DNA of 64,000 nt, taken from positions 109,097,943 through 109,161,942 of the forward strand of contig CM040429.1 in assembly GCA_022702705.1 (NCBI GenBank), read 5' to 3'. The stretch comes from Papilionanthe hookeriana x Papilionanthe teres. Its lineage: Eukaryota; Streptophyta; Magnoliopsida; Asparagales; Orchidaceae. Positions 21,340-33,323 of the stretch are shown here, in pieces (within the stretch, counting starts at the first letter, position 1; every line of letters starts with the position of its first letter). A program made the position numbers and the translations under genes. The notes below the pieces were generated by a model, which saw only the letters and a program-made list of their open reading frames with translations, was not told the origin of the DNA and ran no database searches.

Positions 21340-21466
21340 TCGCCGACGGTGAGATCGAGGCCGCCGACGGTGAGATTGCGCGGTTTGAAGAGCTTCTAGA
21401 AGCCCCGCTGACGGCGAAGTCGTTTCCCACCGACGGCGAGGTTATTTCCCGTCGACGGCGAGACAG
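21340..21466. repeat. Hairpin cassette in U3 of the C 5' LTR
   Basis: Several copies of a CGCCGACGGCGAG-type inverted repeat. Family-specific to C, unlike the GGCGCCTAAGCGCC type of A and B. This copy differs from the 3' LTR by one deletion and one duplication between repeat units. Confidence 0.75.
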
Positions 21467-21542
21467 TTCAAAATGCATATACATTGAACCTGGACACTTT
21501 TTAAAGAGATGTTTAAGCACCCCTTGGACCTTTGCTTACCTC

Positions 21543-21550
21543 GATAAATA
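21543..21550 (+). promoter_or_regulatory. Degenerate TATA box of the C 5' LTR
   Basis: GATAAATA in CTCGATAAATAGAGGCC, where the 3' LTR has TATAAATA in the same context. The first T has become G, which may weaken the promoter of this copy. Confidence 0.6.
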
Positions 21551-22624
21551 GAGGCCGAATTCTAGTCATTTGTGTGTGTCTTTCTAGTGTCTTAAGTGTC
21601 ATTTGTGTGTGTTTCCTGAGTCTAATTTAGTGAATTTGAGTGTGTTTAGTGAGTTCATTACTTTAATTGAGTACTATTTATTTTGCTGTACTAGAAGGAA
21701 AAGTCAAAGGAACTACAAGGAGTCTGCTTGGGGAGGAAATTAAGATAAGTATCTTTTTTTATTGTTGTTAACTTTAAATGAAATCCATGCTTTGTTTTAA
21801 TCCCATGCATTCTGAGTAGTTTTCTTAGTCTTTCTCCTTGTTTATGAAAATTATGCGGATTGATGAAATTAAATAGAAGAACCTAATATAATATAAATAA
21901 ATTGTGATAATTTTTACTTAAAACTTAATTTACTTTAAATCTGGCCAGTTGAGTTGTTAAAATATGTTGAATTATCAACTATAGTAAAAATTACATCCAA
22001 TATTCAGGGAAGTCAAAAGCCTTGGAAGGCGGGTGCAAATAAATAGGGAAATATTAATTATCGGACGTAGAATTGGACATTTTAGTGTGACAGACTAAAA
22101 TATTCAATTTGGTCCTATTGTTTGAGAGTTGAAGTGTAGATGTTAGCCCTCAGGTGAGGGGAACGTGGGAGCTCTGAAGTGGCAGCCAGTATCCTCCCAG
22201 CCTAGCCACAGATTCAGTAATTGAACATAGGATTAGTCAATGTTCTTTGCACCTGGACCAAAGGGTAAAGAATAGGAATGCTCCTATTTGTCACAATAAA
22301 ATTTAAAAATTCTATTTAAAATTCATCATTCACTTAATTTTCTATAAACAAGGAGAAGGATACTTTTTCTGAATTATTTAAATCAACTTATTTCAAGCAT
22401 TAGTTTACTTTAGTTTACTATAGTTACTTTGAATTTCCGTTCACTTTATTCGTAAGTAATTCCTTTAAATTTAGCTGATAACAAATCTGTTAAAAACTTC
22501 CCTGTGGGATCGATAACCAGGACTCCACTAGAGCCTTGTATTACTTGATACGATACGTATACTTGCTTAGAATCCACATTATACATTAAATCATATATCT
22601 ATATTTAAAGCGGGATCAAGTTTT

Positions 22625-22637
22625 TGGTGCCGTTGCT
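22625..22637 (+). other. Primer-site relic inside the C 5' LTR
   Basis: TGGTGCCGTTGCT preceded by GGGATCAAGTTTT, a copy of an LTR end plus primer-site start, about 55 bp before the true primer site. The 3' LTR has it at 61589-61601, so it was part of the LTR when C inserted. Confidence 0.75.
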
Positions 22638-22679
22638 ATTAACATAATTTGCAAATATATAAAAAGTGGGTCAAGTTTT

Positions 22680-22697
22680 TGGCGCCGTTGCTGAGGA
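22680..22697 (+). other. Primer binding site of element C (tRNA-Asp type)
   Basis: TGGCGCCGTTGCTGAGGA, six bases after the 5' LTR. It matches the tRNA-Asp complement (from memory) at 16 of 18 positions. Confidence 0.82.
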
Positions 22698-22749
22698 AGA
22701 AAAGAAATTATTTACTAAAGTAACGGACTATTTTATTTTATAAAATTGT

Positions 22750-24480
22750 ATGCAAAAATTTGGAAACGAAAATTTAATACCTTACGATTCACAATTAGAG
22801 CGTACAATTAAAAGAATTAGAAAACAAAAAAAAAGAAATTATAAATTGAACACAAATGACAAATATTCCTGAAAATGAAAATATCGATCAACCAAGACCA
22901 TTACGAGATTATGCCAACCCTACATTAGATGAAATTCATTTAACTATTCAAAACCACGATGTAGTCTGCTAATTCATTCGAACTTAAACCTGCAATTATC
23001 CAAATGGTACAAAATAATCAATTTAGTGGTTCAACTACTGAAGATCCTAATTTACATCTTGCTAGTTTTTTAGAACTATGTGCTACTTTCAAATATGAAG
23101 GAGTATCTAACGATGCTATTAGACTTAGACTTTTTCCTTTTTCTTTAAGGGATAAGGTTGAAATGTGGTTAAATTCGTTAGCACATGGATCTATTAAAAC
23201 TTGGGGAGAATTATCACAATAATTTCTATCCAAATATTTTCCTCAATCTAAAACTGCTAAGCTTAGATATGATATAACTTCTTTTAGTCAGTTTAATGGA
23301 GAGTCAATATATGAATCTTGGGAGAGATTTAAAGAACTTCTTAGGAAATGCCCACATCATGCGTTACCGGATTGGTTAATTATCCAAACTTTCTATAATG
23401 GATTAGTAGGATCTTTAAGATCAATCATCGATGCTGCTGCTGGAGGATCATTAATGTCAAAACCATTTGATGAAGCTTATGCACTAATCGAAGAAATGGT
23501 AACCAATAATTTTCAATGGCCTGCTGATAGAATGAATCCCAAAAAATAGCTAGTATTCATGAAAATGATGCAATATTTATGTTAGCTTCACAAATTTCTG
23601 CTGTATCTAAAAAATTAGATCATTTTGGAATGAATTACTCTCCAACTATATCAGAAGAAAATTCATCTGAAAAACTTATGGAATCCCAATCTCAATATGA
23701 AACGATTAATGCAATTAACAACAGACCCAATAATCCTTATGCAAATTATTATAATCCTGGATGGAAAAATCATCCTAATTTTAATTGGAATAATAATACA
23801 ACTAATCAACCATGGATGAATATTATGACACAACAATTAGGAAATCCATCTAATCAAGGAAATCCTAATTATAAATCTAATTATCCACCTGGATTTAATA
23901 ACCCACAATTTAAAGATAAGAAATTATCTATAGAAGAATTACTATTAAATATGGGTCAACATTTACAATATCAAGGAAATCAATTACAAAATCAAGGAAA
24001 TCAATTACAAATACAAGGAAACCAATTACAAAATCAAGGAACAGCTATCAAAAATATTGAAACTCAACTTGGACATATCGCTACTGCACTTAATAATAGA
24101 ATACCTGGAACATTTCCTAGTAATGTGGAAATAAATCCCAAAGACAAGGGAAATGAACAAATTAAAGCGATACAGATTACGAAGTGGAAAAGAATTAGAA
24201 CCTCGAATTCGAAAGAACTTGAAAGTTAAAAAGAGGAAGTGGAAATTGAAAAGGAAAAGAATCAACAAGATCCAAATTTAGAAAATCCTTTAATACCTAT
24301 GAAAATTTACGTTGAAAAACCTCCATCACCATTTCCCAACGACTAATTCAACATAAAAAAGACGGACAATTTGCTAAATTCCTTGAAATTTTGAAGAAAT
24401 TAACGATAAATATTCCTTTCGTAGAAGCTTTAGAACAGTATGCCAAACTATGTAAAATTCATGAAAGATATTCTAAATAA
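22750..24480 (+). pseudogene. Element C gag, broken
   Basis: Starts at 22750 with MQKFGNENLIPYDSQLERTI, then shifts frame near 22860 and 22967. The capsid-like part reads NNQFSGSTTEDPNLHLASFL, RLRLFPFSLRDKVEMWLN and TAKLRYDITSFSQF, CPHHALPDWL and SIIDAAAGGS. Stops lie at 23220 and about 23547. The second half (23579-24229) has NPYANYYNPGWKNHPNFNW, then four copies of a 7-residue Gln/Asn-rich unit of the type QGNQLQN at about 23970-24040, which A and B lack. A frameshift near 24170 and further breaks lead to the NIPFVEALEQ block near 24415. Confidence 0.85.
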
Positions 24481-24738
24481 AAAAAGAAAATTTACTAGAT
24501 AATGAAATGGTCGCACTTAGTGAAGAGTGTAGTGCTTATTATTCAAAAAAAACTTCCTGAAAAATTAAAAGATCCTGGTAGTTTCAACTATACCCTGCAT
24601 CTATTGGAGAAAAATTCTATGGAAAAGCTTTGTGTGACTTAGGAGCAAGCATCAATCTAATGCCTCTATCAATTTTTAAGAGATTAGGATTGGGAGAAAT
24701 TTCACCTACTTCAGTAACTCTTCAGTTAGCTGATCGTT
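24481..24738 (+). pseudogene. Element C protease, left part
   Basis: EECSAYYSKK-like sequence, then LCDLGASINLMPLSIFKRL (active-site Asp, about 24631-24690) and GEISPTSVTLQLADR. Element E is inserted immediately after, at 24739. The rest of the domain is at 51645. A frameshift near 24590 precedes the active site. Confidence 0.88.
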
Positions 24739-25289
24739 TGTTGACCTCATTTTTGATGAGGTCTTCTCTTCCTTTTTTTAGTACTTATGATCTAGCCTTA
24801 GGCTTTTCCTTTGACTATCCTAGAGGATTAGAATTGGGACCCACCACTTAGAAATTCAAACTACTTCTTAACTCCCTGCAAACTCCACAAACTTGATTGT
24901 AGACCCCTAATCACCTAGAGGGTTGAAATCGAATGTGGAAGTTTAAAGGATGAGTTCCTATAGGACTCTTTGGCCTTAGGACTGCCACTGGGTGGCACTG
25001 GTGCAGTGAGGGCCGACTTACACACACTACACTTATACACTACACTTTCACACACCTCATAAAACCACACCCATACCCGACTTGACCTCTCGACTCATGA
25101 AGGTGATTCACATGGATGGTCCTTAACCCCTAAGCCCTTGGCTAAGAGGGTTAGGAACAACATAGTGAATGCCCCAAATGAGTCCCTTCATGGCTCATGT
25201 GGGCTTGATATGGCTTCATGGCTCAACCAAAATGATTTCATTCCACTTACGTTTACCCAATCTTCAATTTTCTAAATTTTTTTCAATTT

Positions 25290-26400
25290 TTGACCCCTGG
25301 GACCCCAGACCCGCCAAGCCTACCCAAAACCCTTGAAATTACCCAAATGTTCCAAAATTCTCCAAAATCACCCAAATTCCTCAAAATCAATCCTAAACAT
25401 TCTCCCACCACTCAAATTGACCATTTTTACCCAAAATACCCAAAATTCCAAAAAATACCCCCAATACCCTCCAAATTACCAAAATGCCCCTCTTGACCCA
25501 AAAATCCAAAAAATTCCAAAAATTCCCAGAAACATCCAGAAAATCCCAAGTATTCCCAATTTCTTTTTGTTCAACTACACCATGGGCCAATTTTGTCAAT
25601 TTACCCCACTTTTGTCAAAATCCCCAATTTGACCCATTTTAACCCAGAGTGAACCCGATGTCGAACCAAACCTACCCTATTGACCCGAATTCTGGTCCAA
25701 TTCAATTCTAAACTTTAATTCAACATCCCCAACACCAATCTAGATCAAATCCAAGCCTAATTTGATTGGCATTTGAATCCAATTTCACTTTTGACCTTAA
25801 AGCCCAATTTGGACCCATGACCCAAACCTAGCCCAAACTAACCCAATTCAACTCCAATTAACCCCAAATCTTTTCTAAACCTTCCCTAACATCCCTACAA
25901 ACTAAACATTAACATGATTTACCCAAAATTTGAACCCAAACCCAACTCAAATTCAATCCAAAGCCAAAACTCCTTACATGGGCCTACACCTAAACCTAAC
26001 CCAAATAGGCCCAAACCCCAAAATCCAAACCCAACCAAAGTTGAAACCTCTTTGAAACATCCCTACAAACATTTCTCAACATTATTTTTACACCAATTTC
26101 AACACTAGCCCAACATTACCCCAAGTTAACCCAATTTGGCCTACCATTGGCCACTTTACCAAAAAGCCCAAATTCAACCCAATTCAAACCCAAACCACCT
26201 CAAATTTGTTTCAAATCACTCATGACACATCCCTAAACCAAACCCAACAATTATTTGGCCCAAACTTTTACAAATTTCCCATCCACCAATTTATTTCCAA
26301 GCTTAAAAAGCCCACTTTCTTAAACCTTCCTAAAAACCCATCCAAAACAAATTTAAAAGCCCAAAACTTATTCCAAAAGCCCACATGAAATTTCTCTCAT
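25290..26400. other. Strand-skewed, G-poor segment of the E 5' LTR
   Basis: About 1.1 kb made largely of AACCCAAA, CCCAAATT and TTCCAAAA-type words with very few G on the + strand. The same segment is at 44783-45890 in the 3' LTR. The open frames in it (Pro/Asn/Lys-rich) are composition artefacts. A transcript of the + strand would be C/A-rich and little structured; the opposite strand would be G/T-rich. Confidence 0.7.
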
Positions 26401-27112
26401 CATACCTATGATTTAAAACACTCCCTAAAGTTCCAATCAAATATCAAATTATTTTAAATCAAGCTTCATGCTAACTCCTCATACATTCATCAAAAATTCC
26501 AACACCCTTTCTCATGCAAGTGAGCCATCTTTTTCCCAAGCCATATGGAGCCATGAAGCCACATGTAAGCCATTAGCAAGCCATGAGAATCTATAATTTG
26601 TCAACTCTCCTTAAATGGAAAAAGGAGGAGGTCCTTTAAGTACCTCCTAAAAGTCATTAACCCTAAACATGTTTCCCCTTAACCCAAATTTAATCCAAAT
26701 ATATTTGGATAGGGACTTCTCCTTTCCAAACCAGCTGATTCCTTTGACTCCCATAGCATCCAAAGCTACCTTGGAGGGTGAACCAAGCCCAAAGTGTTGG
26801 GTTGACCCAAAACAAGCCAAAATAGCCTTTACCTATGCCATTTTAATTCAACTACTTTACACATGGCAAAGCTCAATTGGACTCACAAACATCAAGCTCT
26901 AAACCTCCTCATGACAACAGTGACCTGACCCTGCCGGCCAGCCGCCTGAGTCGCCGGAAAACACCACATTCGAGAGCACCATGTGAGCCCAAGCTTGGAA
27001 TTCTCACCTGCTGAGTTGCCCCATGCCCAGTGGCCACCATGGCTGTTCTTCTCCTCACCAGAGCAGCTGATCCTGACCCCGAACTCCCCCTGGGAGGCCC
27101 TCCAGCCTCTCC

Positions 27113-27120
27113 TATTTAAA
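27113..27120 (+). promoter_or_regulatory. TATA-like box in the E 5' LTR
   Basis: TATTTAAA in GCCTCTCCTATTTAAACCTCA, inside the GC-richer zone. It is preserved in the 3' LTR at 46608-46615. Candidate core promoter; the start site is not visible from sequence. Confidence 0.45.
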
Positions 27121-29689
27121 CCTCACCCCACTCGGCCATGAAGAGGTGCTGAACCAACCTTAAGGAAACTCTGCCAATATCACTCCAGACTCTCCCCCAC
27201 ACATAGAGCATTTGATCCCCACTGCTCTCTTGCTCTAATCCCCACTAATTGAGCTCAATTTTGGAGCTCAATTCTCAGGCCAGAACAGGACACTCCCAAA
27301 TCCTCCACCAAAGTCAAATTAAACTCTCCCACACCTGCACAAGACTAAGAGAAGGAGTTCCCAGGTGAAAGCCCCTCTCTAGGCCACCCATCCGTTCCGG
27401 ACTCCAAAGGTTGAAATCGGGCTTGGTCGAAATCATACACGGACAATTCAGCTAGGCCGAGGGACTTCATCCGGAGCTTTCTTGGACCCGATCGAAGGTG
27501 ACACAACCCTCGGATCGAAGCCACACTTCTGCGAGCTAAGGTATGAGCTAACTCTTTATCCCGAGCCTGCGGAGATTGTCTATTTCAAATGCTTTAATTT
27601 CAATGCATGATCACCGTATAGATGTGTTCGTCTCTTCAAGACGAATCCATAGAGTACAAGAACACGAAAATCTGTTGAGAAATGAGTGAGTTCTTAGGGT
27701 TTTAGTGTGGACGGCTCTCGGGTGAGAACGGCTGGGGACGATGAGCGGATGCCGTCCATTCAATACCCGCGCGGACGGACGGCTCAGATCAGGTTGGATC
27801 GGCGGATGATACGCGGAAGGTGGGACCCGGGCTGCTGACTCAAGTGGCGGTGTCGAATGGCAGCGCGACACTCGGCGTTTCAGAGATGCACAGGATGAGT
27901 CGGCGCTGCCGTTTTAAATAGAAAATCGGGGTACTTTTTGATTTATTTAATTCCACTAAACTTGAAAATTCATATCTTTGTATAGAAAAATCATAAAAAT
28001 AAAATAAAAATACTCTCTTGCTCAGTGAACAGAGGAGAATAATGTGGAAAAGAAATCATTTAATTTCATTGAATATTTTATTTTTAATGATTTATTTACT
28101 CTCTGCACATTTTCAATTCTCCATGCATGTAGACAATTCACTATGGCATGAGACCATAGAGCTTTTGAAGCCTTTGAATTTGGGGACATTCCCTGAATTT
28201 TCCAAAGTCAGAGGTCATCCCTATGAAGAGTTATTGATTTTTCAATTCTCGGTCACTATTCTGAGTATTTTAATTCCAATAATTAGCATGTTGTGAAATA
28301 AATTCTAGGAAAATTTGGTGATGTTTCTTATGACCAGAGGACCCTAGAGAAAATAGGTTTTGAGTTAACTCACTTGGAATAACCCTAATTAGCTTAAACA
28401 CCCAAAATGGATCTTTAATTAATTAGAGCTAACCATACATTAAATTGACTTGAAATCAATTCTCCACCGACACTGTAGGATCGGAGGAACCCACCATAAA
28501 AGTTTGAAGTCGATTGGACTTGGTTAGCCCTATCAAATGGGTTGATTAAGCCATTTAGCCAAACTTAAACTTTAAAAATTCATAACTTTCAAAATACTTT
28601 TCAAAAATTCACCAAATTGGTTTTGGAGCCTCTCGATATCAGGGGAATTTAAGAAAATTAAAATTGTAATTTTCCGAAAAAGTTGATTTTTTGCATTATT
28701 TTAATATTTTTAATAATTAAAAAATAATAAAAATCACAAAAATAATAAAATTCACCAAAATGTCACATTTTGAATTTTAATCACTTAGGAACAAACCCCA
28801 TGTTTCTCTTAAGTCTCTATGATGAGATATTAAATTTTAAAGCCCTAAGGTAATTTTAAAATTAAAAAAATGTATTTTCTAGCATTCCCACTAAAATAAT
28901 TCTAATAAATCAAAGAAAAATCAGAAAATTATAAAAATTAGTTCTCTGGTTTTCTTGATATCAGAGAGATTTTTGAAAAATATAAAATTCATTTTTCAAC
29001 CTTTATTTTATTTTTAAATTAATTAATACTCCAAAACTCAAAATAATTATAATAAAGAAAATATAATTCAAGAAATCACCAAAATTTGTCCAAGTGGTCC
29101 TCTAGTCATTAGGAATGTCCCACAATTTTTTTAAGGAGAGAAACGTTCCCTTGGTCATGTTATTCAATTTTCCTTGAAAATCCCTATTTTCCACCAAAAA
29201 TATTTACATAAATAAATTTAAATACAGAAAAATCACATTTTCTCCTCTAAAGGGCAAACAATTTGAAGGGCAAAATGGTAATTAAAATTTTAATCTATAA
29301 TTAAAAATTTTAGGTTTAATTAAAAGGGTGGGTAAAATATTTGATACTAAATTGATTTTGGATGTTTGAAACTTAGGTAATTAAAGGGTGGAAACCTACC
29401 AAACAATTTGAAAATAATTAAAATAAACCTTAATTAAATAATTAATTAAATTTGGAAGAATAATGAAAAATTGGAATTATTAAAATAGGGATATTATTAG
29501 GAAGAGATTTGTTCTTTAATTTAGGAATCCCTAAATTAATCACCTCTCAATAATATTTAATTCCTAATTAAAATGATAATCCAAACTCAAGATTTAAAAT
29601 GCTAAAAGACTTAATCATTAAATTAAATTAAAGTTAAAACATTTAAATTAAATCCTTCCAAAATTTCAATTAAATTAATACTTTAACTA

Positions 29690-30000
29690 TTAAATTAAAT
29701 CATCTTTTAAACATAAAAAATAAAATATTAAATTAAAATTAAAATAAAATAAAATAAAAATTAAATTAAATTAAATTAAATTAAATTAAATTAAATTAAA
29801 TTAAATTAAATTAAATCATATTAAATTAAATAAATTAAATTAAATTAAAACATATTAAATTAAATTAAATTAAATAAAAAATAAAATCAAGTTAAAATAA
29901 AATTAAAATTAAATTAAAAAATAAAATTAAACTAAAATTAAAACTAAATCCAATTAAATTAAATTAAAATTAAATTAAATTAAATTGAATTAAATATAAC
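29690..30000. repeat. (ATTAA)n-type microsatellite, E 5' LTR
   Basis: Long runs of the pentamer TTAAA/ATTAA with interruptions. The 3' LTR equivalent is at about 49260-49560 and differs in repeat number. Confidence 0.85.
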
Positions 30001-32090
30001 ATCACTTAAGACATAAAGAATTCAAAATAAATCTAAAACAACTTGAACACTATTCAAACTTAAACCCATTAATTAAAATTAAATTAAATCACAAATCACT
30101 TAAACATCAATTTGCCCTCAAAAGCTCTTGTTGTCATAACTTCTAAATGGAGTATTAAGTGAAGTGTTACTTCACTTATAGGATATTCAAATGTCCTAAT
30201 TCACTGAGCAAGATAACAAAACTTAAACTCTTAGATGATTAATTCACTTGTATAATGAAATTCTCTTGGACTTAAAACAATCCTAGAGGTATTGAAAAGA
30301 TGTTTAAGACTCGTCTTAAGCACTTCCTCAATATGATAGGATATTTATAAGAACAATTAAACTTAATTGTTCTTTGATGAAGAAAATCGCCCTTAAACCA
30401 AAACACAAGAACCTAGACATCATAGGAGATGACTAGTTATAGGATTAGGACTTTGGTAGACAACCAAAACCTTTCCCTTAGCTTTACCTAGGTACTTGTT
30501 GGAATACTTAAATGCTCTGATATGTGTTTTAAGTGCAGCTTGGGATGACGGGAAGACCCTACAGGTGTGCTTTTATTTTATTGCAATTTACTTTATTGCA
30601 AATGCACTTTACTTTTCTTGCATGATAAACAACTGTTGCATAAAAACCAAAACCTTTATGATTGTCCTTAAACTGAAACCAAAATTAAATTAAAAATCAT
30701 TACAAGATAAAATTCACCGCCACAACATTTCAAAATATAAAACAACTCAAAATTTAATCACAAACAGAACACAAAACTACAATTGCAACTAAATTAAAAT
30801 GTCTCGTTGAATGATCGAGAATACCTCGGATGATGTAACCCACGTGTTGCTGACGGGATTTCCCACGATCTAAATGAAAGTGTGGAACTCATTCAGTTGA
30901 GTTTAGCAAATTCATCTGGACTAAGTGAATTCAATGAAAATAATGGTGCCGGGATGACGGAACCGTGGGATCTTAATCGGTTCTGTTTAATCAACTTTAA
31001 GATTTGTTTTAATTAAAACATAAAAAAAACACTTGGAAATTAAGACCTTCTCTAAACCGAAACACTTCTCTCATCTCTTGATTTATAATTTCTAAAACTA
31101 AACCCCCTGCAACAACAAGGAGCTCGGAGCATAGTGGGCAACACGGCCATCATCGTCGAGCAAAACTCGGATTCTATTGCAACAAAGCATTTCTTAGAAT
31201 TAAACAACTAAACCATAGGACTTCGAGGTAGTTTGCCTAGTGCGACATAAATCCTCAACCTTTTGTTAGGCATTTGCATTGCAAATTAAGCCCTAACTCG
31301 GTCTTAGGATTCCGAGGTAGTCGTCTGATACGACATAAACCCTCACATCTTCGAGGCTATTTGTGTGATCACATCATACCAATATAAGTCCTAATTAATT
31401 AAAAATTGGCAAGATAAAAACATTAAATAAACATTAGGGCCTTCCTAAATTCAAGCCAAACAATAGGATAGTCAGGAAATTACCGAAGTTCTCTTCGAAT
31501 CTGTGATTTCTCCTACCTTCCTTCCATTGAATTCCCAAAATAAAATGTTCCAAATTTGATCCACTCCCTATTGAAATTCCAAAAATCAAATATTTTGAAA
31601 ACATTAAACTTTGTAATTCTTGAGAGCAAAACTACTGATTATTATCGAGAGTTTTCTTAGGTGATTCCCGTCACTTAAGATGTAATTAACTATAGGGGCT
31701 TGCCCTTATAGGGAATGTTAAGAACCCAGGTAATATAAACCCTGTTTAATGCTTTCATATTAAGCGGGGGAACTTGTGGGCAAATAAAATGGTTTCGCAG
31801 ACCAAACGAATGTCACAAACTTTCTAGTTTATCTAATCGAGCCCCACCATCAAACAGTGTGCCTATTCTTCGGAATAGACAAGCGGTTTGTGGTGCGGTG
31901 CTCGTTTATATAAACTATTTGAGATGTGAGATCAGTCTGATTTCATATCTTAAAATTTTTAAAATTATTTTCAAAATCAAAGCACTACTTTCCAAATTAT
32001 ATATATGTAAATTAAATTTAAAATTCGCCGACAACTTCTGTAGGCGACCCCTTTTCAAAACACATAACCTAAAAATATGCCGACAAATTC

Positions 32091-32108
32091 TGGCGACTCC
32101 GCTGGGGA
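32091..32108 (+). other. Primer binding site of element E (tRNA-Arg type)
   Basis: TGGCGACTCCGCTGGGGA, five bases after the LTR end. This is the form I associate with Tat/Ogre elements (tRNA-Arg complement, from memory). It distinguishes E from the tRNA-Asp primed elements B and C. Confidence 0.75.
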
Positions 32109-32614
32109 TGAATTCCTCTCTCCATTTTTAATCAGATAGTTCTGCTTTCAAAAATCGGTAGTGTATCCATGTCTCTAGTGGATCAAACTACCCTTCTTTC
32201 CGTTGGAATACTATGTTCATTTCTACCTTGAATGAGTATAGCCAACATTCTCTCCGATTTAGGAGCCACTGTTTAGACACCCCTAAACAGAGAGGTTCCG
32301 AGATCCTTTTACCTCATTTACGAGGTGGGGTGGACCCCGATAGGTATTAGTTTAGGAGCGGTCTTGCGGGTCGAGAAGTTTCTACAAGACTTTCTCTTCC
32401 TTTTCCAGGTTCCTAATCAATTCCTTTACCCTTCCTACAACTCTCCTTCTTTTAATAATTCTCCGTCCTAACGAACAAATCTTTTCGAAAAACAATTATC
32501 TAAATAAATTTTCTTTTAAAACCACAAATACATTAAGATAAACGGAAATGTGTTCGGACTATTTCTTTTTCGTCATAAGTTTTACGACAAGAGGAAGCAC
32601 GATTCGGGGACTAA
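32109..32614 (+). other. Untranslated leader of element E
   Basis: No open frame of note. Contains an inverted repeat ACCTCATTTACGAGGT (about 32311-32326) followed by GGGGTGGACCCC, a second short palindrome-like stretch. These could form RNA stems of the kind used in packaging or translation control, which is inference only. Confidence 0.5.
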
Positions 32615-33323
32615 CAGGAAGCCCTAAAACTGATCTTCTCCTTCGTCAATGGACTGGACCTGGCTGTTTTCAAGGACGAACTGCCTAATAATGAAATCAT
32701 TCGATTCGGACAAGGATTCGGGGACACCGACATCAAAATCCCCTACGTCACTCTCTTTTCACTCACAAGCGAAAGTACCGGAAGCGAGAAGCCGTTAATT
32801 GAGTTTAACCTCGAGTCGACTCATGAATTCCCTCCTCTGCAAAAGATTCCAGCGGAGAGGAGTACCGTTGTTCGCTGGAAGGACCGTTGTTGCTACTCCC
32901 ACCGGTCTAGTTGTCTCCGCACCTACCCCGGCTACGCCAAACTAAAGGGGAAGGAAATTCGGAAGCGTGATGAACACGTTCTTGTGGAGGGTACGGATCT
33001 TCTCGTGAGACCTTCCGTTTTCGAGATCGGGTCCGGCTCGAGAATTCCACCACGCGACACGGACTCGGAGGAGGAACGAAGTAGAAGGATTGCTAGAGAA
33101 GCCGAGGCTGCTGAAGTTGCTTTCTGGAGGAAATCCCGAAGCCGCCCGAGTATACACCGCTGCTGAATACATACCACTTTTGGGAGGAAGTAGGTTCCAT
33201 CCCCTCTCCGCCGCAGAGGACGAGGAAAATGTCCGCAAGATTGCTTCTGCATTGCCTCAGCCCGCATATTACAACGACGACCGTAAGAAAAGGGCTAGAA
33301 TTACGCCATTTGCTCGACTGTAG
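32615..33323 (+). pseudogene. Element E ORF1 / gag N-terminal region
   Basis: A frame without ATG at its start runs 32615-33166 (VNGLDLAVFKDELPNNEIIRF, VRPSVFEIGSGSRIPPRD, acidic DSEEERSRRIAREAEAAEV), and after a shift near 33130 continues VYTAAEYIPLLGGSRFHP to a TAG at 33321-33323. I do not recognise a domain. Tat/Ogre elements carry an ORF of unknown function before gag, so this is the likely assignment. The upstream limit is a TAA at 32612. Confidence 0.5.

Larger units (their letters stand above)
21161..22673 (+). repeat. 5' LTR of element C
   Basis: 1513 bp, TGATCAC to GGGTCA. Matches the 3' LTR over its whole length apart from indels in the hairpin region (a ~71-bp loss and a ~25-bp gain here) and a 12-bp difference near 21590. 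Carries GTGGGATCGATAACC and TTGATACGATACGTATACTTG near the end, then an internal primer-site relic at 22625-22637. Confidence 0.92.
24739..32085 (+). repeat. 5' LTR of element E
   Basis: 7347 bp, from TGTTGACC to ATGCCGACA. Matches the 3' LTR along its length with a few percent mismatches by eye. Differences: bases 24744 to about 24938 are absent from the 3' LTR, and about 85 bp present at 48739-48828 in the 3' LTR are missing near 29253. Sub-regions: a G-poor, C/A-rich stretch 25290-26400, a GC-richer probable promoter zone 26900-27900, AT-rich DNA 27900-29690, an (ATTAA)-type array 29690-30000, and moderately mixed DNA to the end. I find no convincing protein gene in it. Confidence 0.9.

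Noticed and set aside
25290..25632. Pro/Lys/Asn-rich open frames in the G-poor LTR segment
   Set aside because: G-poor DNA lacks TAG and TGA stops, so long frames are expected by composition; frames overlap on both strands and are not codon-constrained.
28018..28296. A 92-codon open frame in the E 5' LTR with a near-identical partner at 47515-47748
   Set aside because: The partner is simply the same place in the 3' LTR. The two differ in length because of a stop, no domain is visible and the composition matches surrounding LTR.
32932..33267. Overlapping plus- and minus-strand open frames in the E ORF1 region
   Set aside because: The plus-strand frame aligns with the element's gene order and has an acidic, coding-like composition; the minus-strand frames are shadows in a GC-richer segment.
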